Assembly: GCF_041276405.1 (NCBI RefSeq)
Contig: NZ_JBGGGT010000001.1
Span: forward strand, 1,937,001-2,001,000
Origin: Microvirga sp. TS319
Lineage (GTDB): Bacteria > Pseudomonadota > Alphaproteobacteria > Rhizobiales > Beijerinckiaceae
Length of the DNA: 64,000 bases
Direction of reading: 5' to 3'
Part shown: positions 15,391-24,399 of the stretch, one piece after another
Position numbering within the stretch: position 1 is the first letter of the stretch
Layout: every line of letters starts with the position of its first letter
Notes under the pieces: generated by a model
Told to the model about the DNA's origin: nothing
What the model saw: the letters and a program-made list of their open reading frames with translations, nothing else
Database searches by the model: none
Program-made: the position numbers and the translations under genes

Positions 15391-15902
15391 CGCTGGATGT
15401 ACCTTTACCGGGCGATCGACAGCAACGGCGCCACAGTTGAATTCTGGTTCAGCGAACGACGGGACCTCATTGCTGCTAAGCGGTTTCTGCGCACGACTCT
15501 CAAGCGCCATGGCCGGCCCGAGCGGATTGTCATCGACGGCAGCCAGACCAACCGGGAGGCGATCTTGTCGTGTGATGCCGAGAGCCGGATGCAGGACCGT
15601 TCAAGACGCAGCCTCAAGCCAATCCGGATCCGGCAGAGTCAGTGCCTCAATAACCGCATCGAGCAGGATCACCGTGTCGTCAAACGCCGCGTGCGATCGA
15701 TGCTCGGCTTCAAGTCGGTTGACAGTGCCCGCGTGATCCTGAGTGGGATCGAGATGGTTCACATGATGCGTAAAGGACAGGCGAAGTATGCCTGTCATTC
15801 AAACCTTTCGCCTGCCGAGCAGTTCGTGTGGCTCGCTGAACAACGTGGAGCGACGCTTGCTTCCATCTCTGCAACTTCAATCAGGATTTGCGACGGAGCC
15901 CT
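15391..15902 (+). pseudogene. IS6-family transposase remnant, 5'-truncated
   Basis: The frame reads as the C-terminal two thirds of an IS6/IS26-type DDE transposase: WMYLYRAIDSNG, then IVIDGSQTNREAIL, the NNRIEQDHRVVKRRVR block and GIEMVHMMRKGQ. The N-terminal helix-turn-helix region is missing; bases 15164-15390 carry no transposase homology. The sequence tttgcgacggagcc at ~15887-15900 looks like a degenerate IS6 terminal repeat. The open frame continues past it to 15987, but that part is not transposase. It is related to the element at 29688-30512, yet clearly diverged from it. Confidence 0.82.
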
Positions 15903-16156
15903 CCCACGAAGCTCCAGCATTCGGCGACAGCTGTCGACCGCGAAGACGACCCTGCTCCCGATACACGCTCACGCGGCGCGCCTATGATCCGCTTAGGCCT
16001 AGCTCTCCTTAGTCCTCCTCGGCCCTGATCCGAGGGTCGAGCCGGTGAGTTTTTGAAAAACTACTTGCAAAATGCCACGGGATTAGACGCCCCCATCAGA
16101 TCCAGCATGACAAGACTTCTGAAATGTGCGCGGCTGGATCGCATCCTACTCGGACA

Positions 16157-17482
16157 TCAGGGGAATGTGCGAGGAACGAGGCGGCGCATCCAGAGCCTGA
16201 ACGCGATACTCCTCGCACCAAGGAAGATCAGGAAGGACATCCAAAGCCCGTGGTTCCCGAAGGCAGGTGTCAGAACTGCCCAAGCCGCGAGATATATGGC
16301 TAGTGAGAGCAGCATCATGTTGCGCATCTCACGCGACCATGTCGCGCCGATAAAGATGCCATCCATCTGGAATGCCACCGCTCCGGCGAGTGGGAGAAAT
16401 ACGGCCCAAGGAAGGAACTCATGAGCGATGTGCTTCACAGCCGTGGAAGGCCCCATCCAATCGATCACCAATCCCCCTGTGAGAGCGATCACGAACGAGA
16501 TACCAGCCGCAATCCCGACACCCCAACCGGTGGTGAGTCGGACCATCTGATCGAAGGCAGGGCGGTAGCGTGCGCCAACCGCACGGCCTGCAAGCTGCTC
16601 TGCTGCCGTAGCCATCCCGTCGAGGAAGGAGATGGCAACGGAATAGAACCGGAGCAGGATGGTGTTCGCGGCCAGAATGTCTATTCCCATCGCCGCGCTC
16701 TGTCGCGTGAAGAACGAGATTCCGAGAAGAAGTGCGAGCGAGCGCACCATCATGTCCGAGTTGACGGCCGCCAGACGGCGCAGGCGCCGGGTGTTCCAGA
16801 TCCCTACGGGATTCCAGTGGGCGGCGCTGGTGCGCGTGATGACGAGGACAAGACCTACCGCAGTAGTGACAGCTTCCGCGACGACGCTGGCGAGAGCAGC
16901 CCCCTCCAAACCCCATCCGAGATACAGCACCCACCACAGGCTTAGGGCAATTCCGAGTCCGTTGAGCAGGGTCTGCAGCATCAGTCCGAGAAACGCCTCC
17001 CCTCGCCCAAGGATCCAGCCGAATGCAACATAGTTAAAAAGAACAAACGGTGCCGACCAGATGCGGATCGTGAAATACCCCCTTGCTGCCTCTGCGGCCG
17101 CTCCCGACGCACCAAGGACCTCAAGGCCCAGAATTCCGATCGGCCGCCGCAGCAGCACGAGCGTGACGCCCACCCCTACCGCGATTACGAAGGCACCGAG
17201 CAGCATGCTCTGTTCCTCTGTGCGGTTGCCAGCGCCTACAGCCTGGGCTGTGAAGCCTGTGGTCGCCCCCCGCAGGAAGTTGCAGGACACGAATACCACA
17301 TCGAAGATGACGGAAGCCAAGGCCACGCCGCCGATGAGCGCGGCATCTCCCGCGCGCCCGACGACGCCCGTCGCCACGAGCCCAACAAGTGGTGTCGAGA
17401 GATGGGCAAGCATCATCGGCAGGGCTATGCGCAGGATCTCATGGTGGGACACTTCGAAGGATAGGCTTCGTTTGTCGCTCAC
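16157..17482 (-). CDS. MATE-family multidrug/metabolite efflux transporter
   Basis: 441 residues with about 12 hydrophobic segments in two homologous halves, the usual MATE size. The start ILRIALPMMLAHLSTPLVGLV and the GATTGFTAQAVGAGN stretch resemble the DinF branch. It would export a cationic or other small molecule in exchange for Na+ or H+. It is the last gene of a long - strand unit that begins with a polyamine-type importer at 24205 and includes a flavin monooxygenase, so export of a pathway product or toxic by-product is a plausible inference. There is a 49-base gap to the upstream gene. Confidence 0.88.
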   Translation of the reverse strand: MSDKRSLSFEVSHHEILRIALPMMLAHLSTPLVGLVATGVVGRAGDAALIGGVALASVIFDVVFVSCNFLRGATTGFTAQAVGAGNRTEEQSMLLGAFVIAVGVGVTLVLLRRPIGILGLEVLGASGAAAEAARGYFTIRIWSAPFVLFNYVAFGWILGRGEAFLGLMLQTLLNGLGIALSLWWVLYLGWGLEGAALASVVAEAVTTAVGLVLVITRTSAAHWNPVGIWNTRRLRRLAAVNSDMMVRSLALLLGISFFTRQSAAMGIDILAANTILLRFYSVAISFLDGMATAAEQLAGRAVGARYRPAFDQMVRLTTGWGVGIAAGISFVIALTGGLVIDWMGPSTAVKHIAHEFLPWAVFLPLAGAVAFQMDGIFIGATWSREMRNMMLLSLAIYLAAWAVLTPAFGNHGLWMSFLIFLGARSIAFRLWMRRLVPRTFP

Positions 17483-17531
17483 CGCTCGACCTTTCTGCTA
17501 CGAGATCCGAACATCACCCGCCGTGGGAGGA

Positions 17532-18110
17532 TCAATCCTGCCGCCGCGCCTCACCCAGGGTGTGCATGAGGCGATTGGCCCAACCGAAGATCGAAACCGC
17601 GTGCGTCAGGTCGAGGATCTCCAGATCGCTGAGGCCCACCTCGCGCAGCGCAGCGAGGTCTTCCGCGTCGATAGAGCCAGGTGCGCGCGTCAGCTTGACA
17701 CCATAGTCGAAAATGGCCTGGTCGCGGGGGGGCAACTCGGCATCGGCCCCCTCGCGATAGATTGTCTCGACCACACCGGGACGTTTGCTCAGCGTGATGT
17801 AGCGGTTGGCATGGACCGAGGCGCAATAGATGCAGCGATTCACCACAGAAGCAGCGAGAGCTCCGAGCTCGCGCTCGGCACGTGACAGTCCACCGCGGCT
17901 GTACATGATGTCGTTGTAGAGCGGCGTCCGCTCGGCCAGGATCTCCGCGTCCTGAGCGAGCACCAGCAGATAGGCAGAAACCTTGGTGTTTGAAGGGGTC
18001 ACCTTTAAAGCATCGAGTTGCTCCGGGGTCGCTTGCTGCAGGTCGACCGGAGCAACGTAGGGGTGCCAGTCCAGAGTTTCGAGGGTCAGTTCATGCACGG
18101 GATAGCCCAT
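17532..18110 (-). CDS. Peroxidase-related AhpD/CMD-fold protein
   Basis: 192 residues. It carries the carboxymuconolactone-decarboxylase/AhpD-fold core with the redox motif NRCIYCASVHANRY (C-x2-C and His five residues downstream of the second Cys) near residues 90-105, as in alkylhydroperoxidase-like enzymes. An N-terminal ~50-residue extension (YPVHELTLETLDWHPYV) is typical of the longer 'peroxidase-related' subgroup. Its start is one base from the stop of the next AhpD-fold gene, so the two are made together. It may detoxify peroxides or act on a product of the adjacent flavoenzyme. Confidence 0.8.
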   Translation of the reverse strand: MGYPVHELTLETLDWHPYVAPVDLQQATPEQLDALKVTPSNTKVSAYLLVLAQDAEILAERTPLYNDIMYSRGGLSRAERELGALAASVVNRCIYCASVHANRYITLSKRPGVVETIYREGADAELPPRDQAIFDYGVKLTRAPGSIDAEDLAALREVGLSDLEILDLTHAVSIFGWANRLMHTLGEARRQD

Positions 18111-18111
18111 G

Positions 18112-18615
18112 TCACTCGCCTTTCAGCATGCGCATTCCCACCACCAGGCGGGCTTGGTAGTTCACAAAGGCGATCAGACCCGTTAGCGTCACAACGTCCC
18201 GGTCGGTGAGGCCAGCGGACATGAGTCTCTCGACGTCGCCACGCGTCGCCTTCTCAGGGGAAAGCGTCAGCAGATCGACGTGGCGCAGGATCGCGTTCGT
18301 GCGGGCATCCACGGCGTTCGTGATACTAGGATCGACGAGCGTCGCCGTGGCCGAGCCAGCTCCCTCACCATCGAGCAGACCGGCATAGTGAGCGGCTAGC
18401 GTATCGTCCTTCAGGAGGCGGACCATGCGGCATGCGAGCGCCGCACGTTCCACGTAGGAAAGGTTACCGGGATCAGCCGGATGCAAGGCGGCCCTGTAGC
18501 TTGCCTGGCTCAGGCGCAGGATTTCCGGACGCTCACGGCGCAGGGTGCCCACCCCTGTCGCGGGGTTGAGGCCCGCTGCCTTGTCGATGATATCCGCAGG
18601 GTCGGCTAGATCCAT
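18112..18615 (-). CDS. CMD-domain protein paired with the AhpD-like protein
   Basis: 167 residues from ATG 18615, supported by aagga 11 bases upstream; the frame is open further up to 18828 but overlaps the FMO gene. The fold pattern is of the AhpD/CMD type (NLSYVERAALACRMVRLL, VERLMSAGLTDRDVVTLTGLIAFVNYQARL). It lacks the C-x2-C pair of its partner: the usual position reads TNAVDARTNAIL. It is probably a non-redox or structural partner of the 17532 protein. Similar two-gene pairs occur near flavin monooxygenases in Rhizobiales; that is recalled, not checked. Confidence 0.75.
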   Translation of the reverse strand: MDLADPADIIDKAAGLNPATGVGTLRRERPEILRLSQASYRAALHPADPGNLSYVERAALACRMVRLLKDDTLAAHYAGLLDGEGAGSATATLVDPSITNAVDARTNAILRHVDLLTLSPEKATRGDVERLMSAGLTDRDVVTLTGLIAFVNYQARLVVGMRMLKGE

Positions 18616-18664
18616 GATGAGATGTTCCTTTCGTCTCGGATGGGAGGGACCGAAGTAGGGCGTG

Positions 18665-20140
18665 CTAGACAATCCTGACGCCTGCCGGCTTCTCGGCGTC
18701 GGCATCCTGCCACTCGTCACCCTGAAGCTCCGGCTGCGCGTAGTCGAGAAGAGCCTGCCAATGGTGCTCAACGTCGGATACGAAGAAGCTGGCCGCCACA
18801 CCTCGGGCAAGCCACGCGGCTCCCTCACTAATCGCCGGAATATCGCCGCTGACCTTCCCCAGGCTCAGGGTCGCGCCATAGTTGAAACAGTGAATCTTCG
18901 ATAGCCAGGGCGCCGTGCCGGGCTCTTTCTCCATAAAGGAGAAATCCTCACCGAGCCAAGGGAAGGTCGCGAGATCGGCGTTCCCTGCCTCGGCAGGAGG
19001 CGTGTAGTGATCGCCCCACGTCGCAATTCTATCGGAATACTCGGCGAGCTCGGGTCGGCTCGTCGCGTTGACCGAAAATCCGGTTCCGAGGATCACGTGA
19101 TCGGTGACGAAGTTCCGACCGGCCTGCGTCCTGATGACAATCTCGTCATCCTGCACGTGCATCGACTCGATGCCGTAGCCAAAATGGAAGAAGGCGTCGG
19201 GATGACGGCTCACCCGTTGGGTCGAGTTGCGCGGCGCGGGCGTCTGCTGCTTGAAGGAATAGTCCATGATGCGCCAGCGCCACGCGGGGCTCAGCTTCGG
19301 GAAGCCCGCCGTCATTCCATAGGATCCGACGCCCATGAGCTTGTTGATCATCGGCATCTTCCGTCGCCGCGCGAGAAGCCGGACCTCACAGGCGCCCTCC
19401 TCGAGCGCCACAGCAGCGTTGTCCATCGCGGAGGCACCGACCCCGATGACCACCACCCGCTTTCCACGAAGGGCGGCGAAGTCGATTTCGTCCGAGGAAT
19501 GGGACCAGCGCTCGCGTGGGAGGTCCCGCACGAACGACGGGATCGTTGGCGCTCCCAGTCCCTCACGACCGTTGGCGAGAACGACACGGCGCGTCAGGAT
19601 GGCAGGCTGATTGCCATTCTCGATTTCAAGTTCGAGGAGGTCGTCGAGCGGGCGAACGCGCGTCACCTCGATGCCGTTCTCCACCGGCAGCTTCAGCACG
19701 CTGCGATACCACCGCAGGTAATCCATCCACATGGGCCGCGGGATACGGAAGAGTTCTTCCCACGCCTCGGTCCCGAACTGCGCCGTGAACCATGCGCGAA
19801 AGGTGAGTGAAGCCATGCCATAGGCCGGCCCCAGCAATTGCTTGGGCGAGCGTAGCGTCTCCATCCGCGCATAGGTCATCCACGGACCCTCGAACCCTTC
19901 GGGGTTTTTGTCGAGGATGCGCAAATTCCGGATACCCGCGCGCGTGAGGGCGAAGGCGGCTACAAGGCCGCACATCCCTCCGCCGACGACCACTACATCA
20001 CTGACGGGTCGTCCGCTGGAGTGCGTGGTGGGAGCGAGCCAGTTCAGTGGCGGATAGTTGAGGTAAGCGAGATCCTGCTCTACCCGAGCGCCAAGAGCTC
20101 TTAGGCTATGGTCGCCCGCGTCACGAAGAGAATGTGTCAC
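18665..20140 (-). CDS. Flavin-containing monooxygenase-like FAD/NAD(P)H oxidoreductase
   Basis: 491 residues. The FAD-binding GGGMCGLVAAFAL lies near residue 54 and the second dinucleotide site VVVIGVGASAMDNAAVAL near residue 230, followed by VILGTGFS, the ATG-like motif that closes class B monooxygenases. This order matches flavin-containing or Baeyer-Villiger-like monooxygenases, although the FxGxxxHxxxW fingerprint reads only weakly (SFVRDLPRERWSHS). It probably oxygenates the compound imported by the upstream PotDBCA system. It lies 40 bases downstream of the ATPase gene in the same direction. Confidence 0.8.
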   Translation of the reverse strand: MTHSLRDAGDHSLRALGARVEQDLAYLNYPPLNWLAPTTHSSGRPVSDVVVVGGGMCGLVAAFALTRAGIRNLRILDKNPEGFEGPWMTYARMETLRSPKQLLGPAYGMASLTFRAWFTAQFGTEAWEELFRIPRPMWMDYLRWYRSVLKLPVENGIEVTRVRPLDDLLELEIENGNQPAILTRRVVLANGREGLGAPTIPSFVRDLPRERWSHSSDEIDFAALRGKRVVVIGVGASAMDNAAVALEEGACEVRLLARRRKMPMINKLMGVGSYGMTAGFPKLSPAWRWRIMDYSFKQQTPAPRNSTQRVSRHPDAFFHFGYGIESMHVQDDEIVIRTQAGRNFVTDHVILGTGFSVNATSRPELAEYSDRIATWGDHYTPPAEAGNADLATFPWLGEDFSFMEKEPGTAPWLSKIHCFNYGATLSLGKVSGDIPAISEGAAWLARGVAASFFVSDVEHHWQALLDYAQPELQGDEWQDADAEKPAGVRIV

Positions 20141-20180
20141 GTATCGCCTCGGTCTGTCGTCGGTGGGGCGCGAAGGCGCA

Positions 20181-21251
20181 CTAATCGTGGAGCATCACGG
20201 CGCTGTCCTCGTTCCAGCTTACCCAGACCTGCGGATCGGTCAGCCGGCTCGAGGAGACGGGATCCACGAGGGCACTCAGGTAGCACCCTGGAGCAATCTC
20301 GATCCTCAGGGAGGTGTGATTGCCTTTGAAAATGCGCTGGTCGACTCGTCCAGGCAGGCTGTTGACGCCCTCCTGCCCCTCCGGGGCGCACTGGATGGCT
20401 TCAGGACGAATAGCCACGTGTATGCGGTCGCCCGATTTGGGGCGAACGTCGTTAACGGCGGCACGCATGGGACCCCCAGCCCACCTGAGCGCAGCACTCC
20501 GCTCGTCGGCTCCTTCGACGATGCACTCGAGCAAGTTGGTTTCCCCGATAAAGTTCGCCACGAAGCGGCTGCGCGGCCTGCCGTAAAGCGCATGCGGGTC
20601 GCCAATCTGTTCGATACGCCCCTGGTTCATCACAACGATCTGGTCCGACATGGTGATCGCCTCTTCCTGATCGTGCGTTACGAACAGGAAAGTCTTCCCG
20701 GTCTTCTCCTGGATGGATTTCAGCTCGATCTGCATCTGCTGACGCAGCTTCGCATCAAGGGCGCTCAAGGGCTCGTCGAGCAGGAGCACCTGGGGATCGG
20801 GCGCGAGTGCCCGCATCAGGGCAACGCGCTGGCGCTGGCCGCCGGAGAGCTGCGCGGGCATCCTGTCGGCAAAGGCCTCGAGCTGGACGAGATTGAGCAG
20901 TTCCGTGACACGGCGGTGGATCTCATCCGATTTCCGGCCCTGAAGCTCCATTCCGAAGGCGATATTGCGCGCCACCGTCATGTGCGGGAACAGCGCGTAA
21001 TCCTGGAACACGATGTTCACGTTGCGCCGGTTGGGTGGAAGGCGCGTCACGTCCTTGCCGCCGAGAAGGATGCGGCCGGAATTCGGGATCTCGAAGCCTC
21101 CCAGCATGCGCAGGGTCGTGGACTTGCCGCAGCCTGACGGGCCGAGCAGGGTCACGAACTTGCCAGGGTCGATCCTGAGATCCAGGGCATCTACGGCCTT
21201 CTGCTGGCCGTATAACTTCGTGACGTTGTCGAAATGGACGATCGGTTCCAT
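20181..21251 (-). CDS. PotA-type ABC transporter ATP-binding protein
   Basis: 356 residues. Walker A GPSGCGKST near 37, Q-loop VFQDYALFP, signature LSGGQRQRVALMRAL, Walker B VLLLDEPLSALD, switch His in FVTHDQEEA, and a C-terminal TOBE-like region from ~residue 240. This is the layout of spermidine/putrescine-type importers (PotA/PotG). ATG 21251 overlaps the stop of the permease gene by one base, so the subunits are coupled. Substrate specificity comes from the binding protein at 23108; polyamine, opine or amino-acid derivatives all fit this family. Confidence 0.9.
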   Translation of the reverse strand: MEPIVHFDNVTKLYGQQKAVDALDLRIDPGKFVTLLGPSGCGKSTTLRMLGGFEIPNSGRILLGGKDVTRLPPNRRNVNIVFQDYALFPHMTVARNIAFGMELQGRKSDEIHRRVTELLNLVQLEAFADRMPAQLSGGQRQRVALMRALAPDPQVLLLDEPLSALDAKLRQQMQIELKSIQEKTGKTFLFVTHDQEEAITMSDQIVVMNQGRIEQIGDPHALYGRPRSRFVANFIGETNLLECIVEGADERSAALRWAGGPMRAAVNDVRPKSGDRIHVAIRPEAIQCAPEGQEGVNSLPGRVDQRIFKGNHTSLRIEIAPGCYLSALVDPVSSSRLTDPQVWVSWNEDSAVMLHD

Positions 21252-22051
21252 CAGCGGGCTCTCGAACTGCGGGTGAAATGCTCGGCGTAGAGGCCGACAG
21301 CGGCGGTCGCCACCAGGACGAGGGTCGCCATCGCATTGATCTCAGGCGACATGCCTCCCTGAATTTTGGCGAAGATGAGCATCGGCAAGGTCGCTTGGTA
21401 GCCGCCGAGGAAAAAGGTGCGGACGAAGTCGTCGATGCTGAGCAGCATGCAGAAGATCATGCCGCCAATCACTGCCGGCCACAGGAAGGGCAACGTCACA
21501 CGGAAAAAGGCGATGATGGGATCAGCGCCGAGATCTCGTGCGGCATCGACCAAACTGCGCGGCATGGCGCGAAGGCGTGTGAGGACCATGACGACGACAA
21601 AGGGGACAGCGTGCACGGTGTGTCCGAGAATGATCGCCTCGGTCCCTGTCTGCATGTCGATGGTGCGGACGAAGATGCGCAGGGAAATGGCCGAGATCAT
21701 GCCTGGAACCACTGCCGGGATGCACGCGAGCGCGAAGATCACGGCCCGGGCCCAGATTCCCTCGGCGGAGATCAGGAGCGCAATCCAAACCCCGATGATC
21801 GTGGCCGCGACGGTCGAGCTGATGGCGATCAGGAGAGAATAGGCGAACGCTGACAGGAACTGCTGGTCCTGAAGTGACTTGGCGTACCAGTCGAGCGTCC
21901 ATTTTCCGATCGGAAAGGCAATGAAGTTCGCGTCCTTGAAGCTCATGAGCATCATCAGGGCCAAAGGCGCAAGAAGGTAAAGGACGAAAGCCCAGTAGGC
22001 TGCTGTGAGCAGCATGCGTGGCATATCGACCAGGGCGGGATTTTCGCGCAT
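21251..22051 (-). CDS. PotC-type ABC transporter permease
   Basis: 266 residues from ATG 22051, the start shared with the last base of the upstream permease stop; a longer open frame to 22156 is only overlap. It has six hydrophobic segments and the cytoplasmic EAA loop (LVDAARDLGADPIIAFFRVTLP) that docks on the ATPase. It pairs with the PotB-type permease as the heterodimeric channel. Family length and order (D-B-C-A) are standard for spermidine/putrescine-class importers. Confidence 0.9.
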   Translation of the reverse strand: MRENPALVDMPRMLLTAAYWAFVLYLLAPLALMMLMSFKDANFIAFPIGKWTLDWYAKSLQDQQFLSAFAYSLLIAISSTVAATIIGVWIALLISAEGIWARAVIFALACIPAVVPGMISAISLRIFVRTIDMQTGTEAIILGHTVHAVPFVVVMVLTRLRAMPRSLVDAARDLGADPIIAFFRVTLPFLWPAVIGGMIFCMLLSIDDFVRTFFLGGYQATLPMLIFAKIQGGMSPEINAMATLVLVATAAVGLYAEHFTRSSRAR

Positions 22052-23046
22052 TACATGAGCCTCGTTGTCCGATCGCCGACGACCCGCATGAAGAGCCCTG
22101 CCGTGATCAGGGAGGCGACCAGGAGGATGGTGGCGAAAGCTGCCCCGATGGGCCATTTGTCGCTCGCGCCGTGGAAGAAGGCGCCGATCGTCTCGGGGAA
22201 CAGGGACGTGTTGGGGCCCCCGAGCAGCATCGGCGTCGCGAACACGCCGATACAGGTCAGGAATACCAGGCTGCAGCCTGATACGATTCCATCGCGCGAC
22301 AGTGGCAGAACGACTCTGCGAAAACGAGTCAACGGACCTGCTCCGAGGTCGGCCGCGGCATCAAGCAGAGGTGAGGGAATCTTCTCGATTGCCGAGTAGA
22401 GCGGCAGCAGCATGTAGAGGCAGACGAGATAGACCACGCCGAAGCTGAGAGAGAAATAGCTGTAGAGCATCGGGATCGGCCGGTCGATCAGCCCGAGCTC
22501 ACGGAGCAGCATGTTGATTGCGCCGCGGTTCGCCAGGAGCATGATGACTGAGAACGTCCGAATGATCTCGCCCGCCCAGAAGGGCACCAGCAGCAACAGC
22601 AGGGCCTTGGTGCGCCGCTGCGGGCGGACGATCTTCGCGATGTAGTAGGCGATCGGATAGACGACAATCAACGTCACCACTGTCGCCAGCGCCGAGAAGA
22701 TCAGGCTGCGGATAAAGGGGATGTAGTAAATCGGCTCCTGGAAGAAAGCCGTGTAGTTGGAAAGGGTGTAGGCTGCCTCGGCGCCTTCCTCCAGGGGATA
22801 GTTCGCCAAAAAGCTGATACGGATCACCTGGAACAGAGGTCCAAGATTGAACACGACGATCCAGATCAGAGGGACGATCACGAGCAGGAAGAGCCGCCCG
22901 ATACGCGTCTCGACGATGGCACCGATGGTCGAGCGGTAGAGTGTCGAGCTCGCCAGGTGACCAAAGACTGATCCGTAGTGCGGAGCTGCCCGGCGTTCGT
23001 CGGGGGGATGAGCGGCGCTCGTTGCGCCCTGAGTGATCACTGTCAT
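22051..23046 (-). CDS. PotB-type ABC transporter permease
   Basis: 331 residues. A polar ~45-residue N-terminus precedes six predicted membrane spans; the EAA loop reads LLDAAADLGAGPLTRFRRVVLPLS. The N-terminal tail is longer than in E. coli PotB, which is common in alphaproteobacterial homologues. It lies 61 bases downstream of the binding-protein gene, with a strong hairpin in between, and overlaps PotC by one base. Confidence 0.9.
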   Translation of the reverse strand: MTVITQGATSAAHPPDERRAAPHYGSVFGHLASSTLYRSTIGAIVETRIGRLFLLVIVPLIWIVVFNLGPLFQVIRISFLANYPLEEGAEAAYTLSNYTAFFQEPIYYIPFIRSLIFSALATVVTLIVVYPIAYYIAKIVRPQRRTKALLLLLVPFWAGEIIRTFSVIMLLANRGAINMLLRELGLIDRPIPMLYSYFSLSFGVVYLVCLYMLLPLYSAIEKIPSPLLDAAADLGAGPLTRFRRVVLPLSRDGIVSGCSLVFLTCIGVFATPMLLGGPNTSLFPETIGAFFHGASDKWPIGAAFATILLVASLITAGLFMRVVGDRTTRLM

Positions 23047-23064
23047 AAGTCCGTCTTATCGTTC

Positions 23065-23097
23065 CGCAGCCTCCGGCTGAAGCGGCCGGAGGCTGCG
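23065..23097 (-). terminator. Stem-loop between the PotD-type and PotB-type genes
   Basis: A perfect 13-bp stem (cgcagcctccggc / gccggaggctgcg) with a 7-base loop. No T run follows on the - strand, so it is more likely a 3'-stabilising or attenuating hairpin than a full terminator. It would favour accumulation of binding-protein mRNA over permease mRNA. Confidence 0.65.
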
Positions 23098-23107
23098 CTG
23101 GGATGGT

Positions 23108-24205
23108 TTAGGCGGCTTTGATCTCGGCGGACGCGCGATCGACCATCTCGTTCTTCATGTCGCGGTTCTGTGAGCTGAAGAAGCGGATGCGCTCGACTTG
23201 AGCTTGTGGCAGGGCCGCTGCCTTCCGCTCGCGCTCGTTCAGCAGTTTATCCACGCCGCTAAAGGTTGAGGCAAAGCCGGACTGGCGAGTCATGGACGCG
23301 CCGACCTCCGGCGAGGCGAGCACCGCGTCGAGGAACTTGTATGCGTTCTCGGCATTCGGCGCGTTGTTCACCAGGTTGAGGGTGTAGACGAAGCCGTAGG
23401 TGCCTTCCTTGGGCACAGACAACTCGACTGGGTGACCTTCCATGATCAACTTGGCCGCGGGACCGGACCAGGCCTGCGCAAGATAGATGTCCTCGTTGAT
23501 GAACATCTGCTGCACTTCCGAGCCGGCATCGTAAAACTTGCGCAACATGCCTTTGTTCTTGATCAGGAAGTCGCGAGCCTCGTTGGTCGCTTTCTGGGCC
23601 TCCTGAGATTTGCCCATGTAGCTGACGAAGTCGCCGTCATGGCCGAGATAGAGCATTGTGATGGAAAGGAAGTCACCGACGATATACGAGGTAAGGCCCT
23701 CGTACTTGGGATCGAACATCACACCCCAGCTGTCGGTGTCCTTCACCTGCTCGGTGTTGCGCACCAGACCTTCGTACCCAGCAAGAATAGGCGTGCCCCA
23801 GATGTTGCCGTTGATGCGTAGCCAGGGCGAATCCTGATAGACACTGATGAGGTTCTTCCAGTTGGCGATGCGCCCCGTGTCGAGCGGAGCGAGCAGCTTC
23901 GAATCGACGAACTGCGCGAAGCGGTGGCCCGCGACCGTGACGATGTCTGTAGAGGGCTTAGACGCCTCCGCCGTCAGCAGGTTGTACTGCTTGCCCTGGT
24001 CGTCCGTAAGTCGGATGCGGACTTCGATGCCCGTATCACGCTGGAATTTGTCGACAAATTCTTTGGGCAGGAATTTGTCGTAGGTCGTGATGTTGAGCAC
24101 CTGGGTCGCCGCCCAGCCCGGCCGCGGGCGAATGATGTAGGGCACAGAGAGCGCGCCTCCACCGAGAATCTTCAGTGCGGATCGGCGTGTCGTCCTGACG
24201 TCCAT
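23108..24205 (-). CDS. PotD/PotF-type ABC transporter substrate-binding protein
   Basis: 365 residues. The N-terminus MDVRTTRRSALKILGGGALS carries a twin-arginine signal (RRSALK), so export folded through Tat is likely. The mature part begins VLNITTYDKFLPKEFVDKF, as in polyamine-class cluster D binding proteins, with later WGTPILAGYEGLVRN and AYKFLDAVLASPE. It delivers its ligand to the PotBC permease in the periplasm. Presence of monooxygenase, AhpD and MATE genes in the same unit suggests a catabolic substrate other than plain putrescine. There is a 194-base promoter-sized gap upstream of the ATG. Confidence 0.87.
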   Translation of the reverse strand: MDVRTTRRSALKILGGGALSVPYIIRPRPGWAATQVLNITTYDKFLPKEFVDKFQRDTGIEVRIRLTDDQGKQYNLLTAEASKPSTDIVTVAGHRFAQFVDSKLLAPLDTGRIANWKNLISVYQDSPWLRINGNIWGTPILAGYEGLVRNTEQVKDTDSWGVMFDPKYEGLTSYIVGDFLSITMLYLGHDGDFVSYMGKSQEAQKATNEARDFLIKNKGMLRKFYDAGSEVQQMFINEDIYLAQAWSGPAAKLIMEGHPVELSVPKEGTYGFVYTLNLVNNAPNAENAYKFLDAVLASPEVGASMTRQSGFASTFSGVDKLLNERERKAAALPQAQVERIRFFSSQNRDMKNEMVDRASAEIKAA

Positions 24206-24399
24206 CTTATGTCCCCTCTCTTTATTTGAAGAAGCCTGTCCTGCAGATCGCGAGTCGCGGGATAAGCCAAAGGCAGGCAGGATTTAAGCCCACCTGATCG
24301 GCGCGGGACAAGCCCAAACTTGGCCGTCCGCACCAAATTGAGAAACCGGACCCGATTCCAGCTCGTCGAACGGAGTAACGCCACACGAGGTCGTGCACG

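Noticed and set aside
15042..15440. + strand frame across the CTAG repeat
   Set aside because: Starts inside the palindromic repeat and has no protein character; bases 15164-15390 appear to be non-coding debris.
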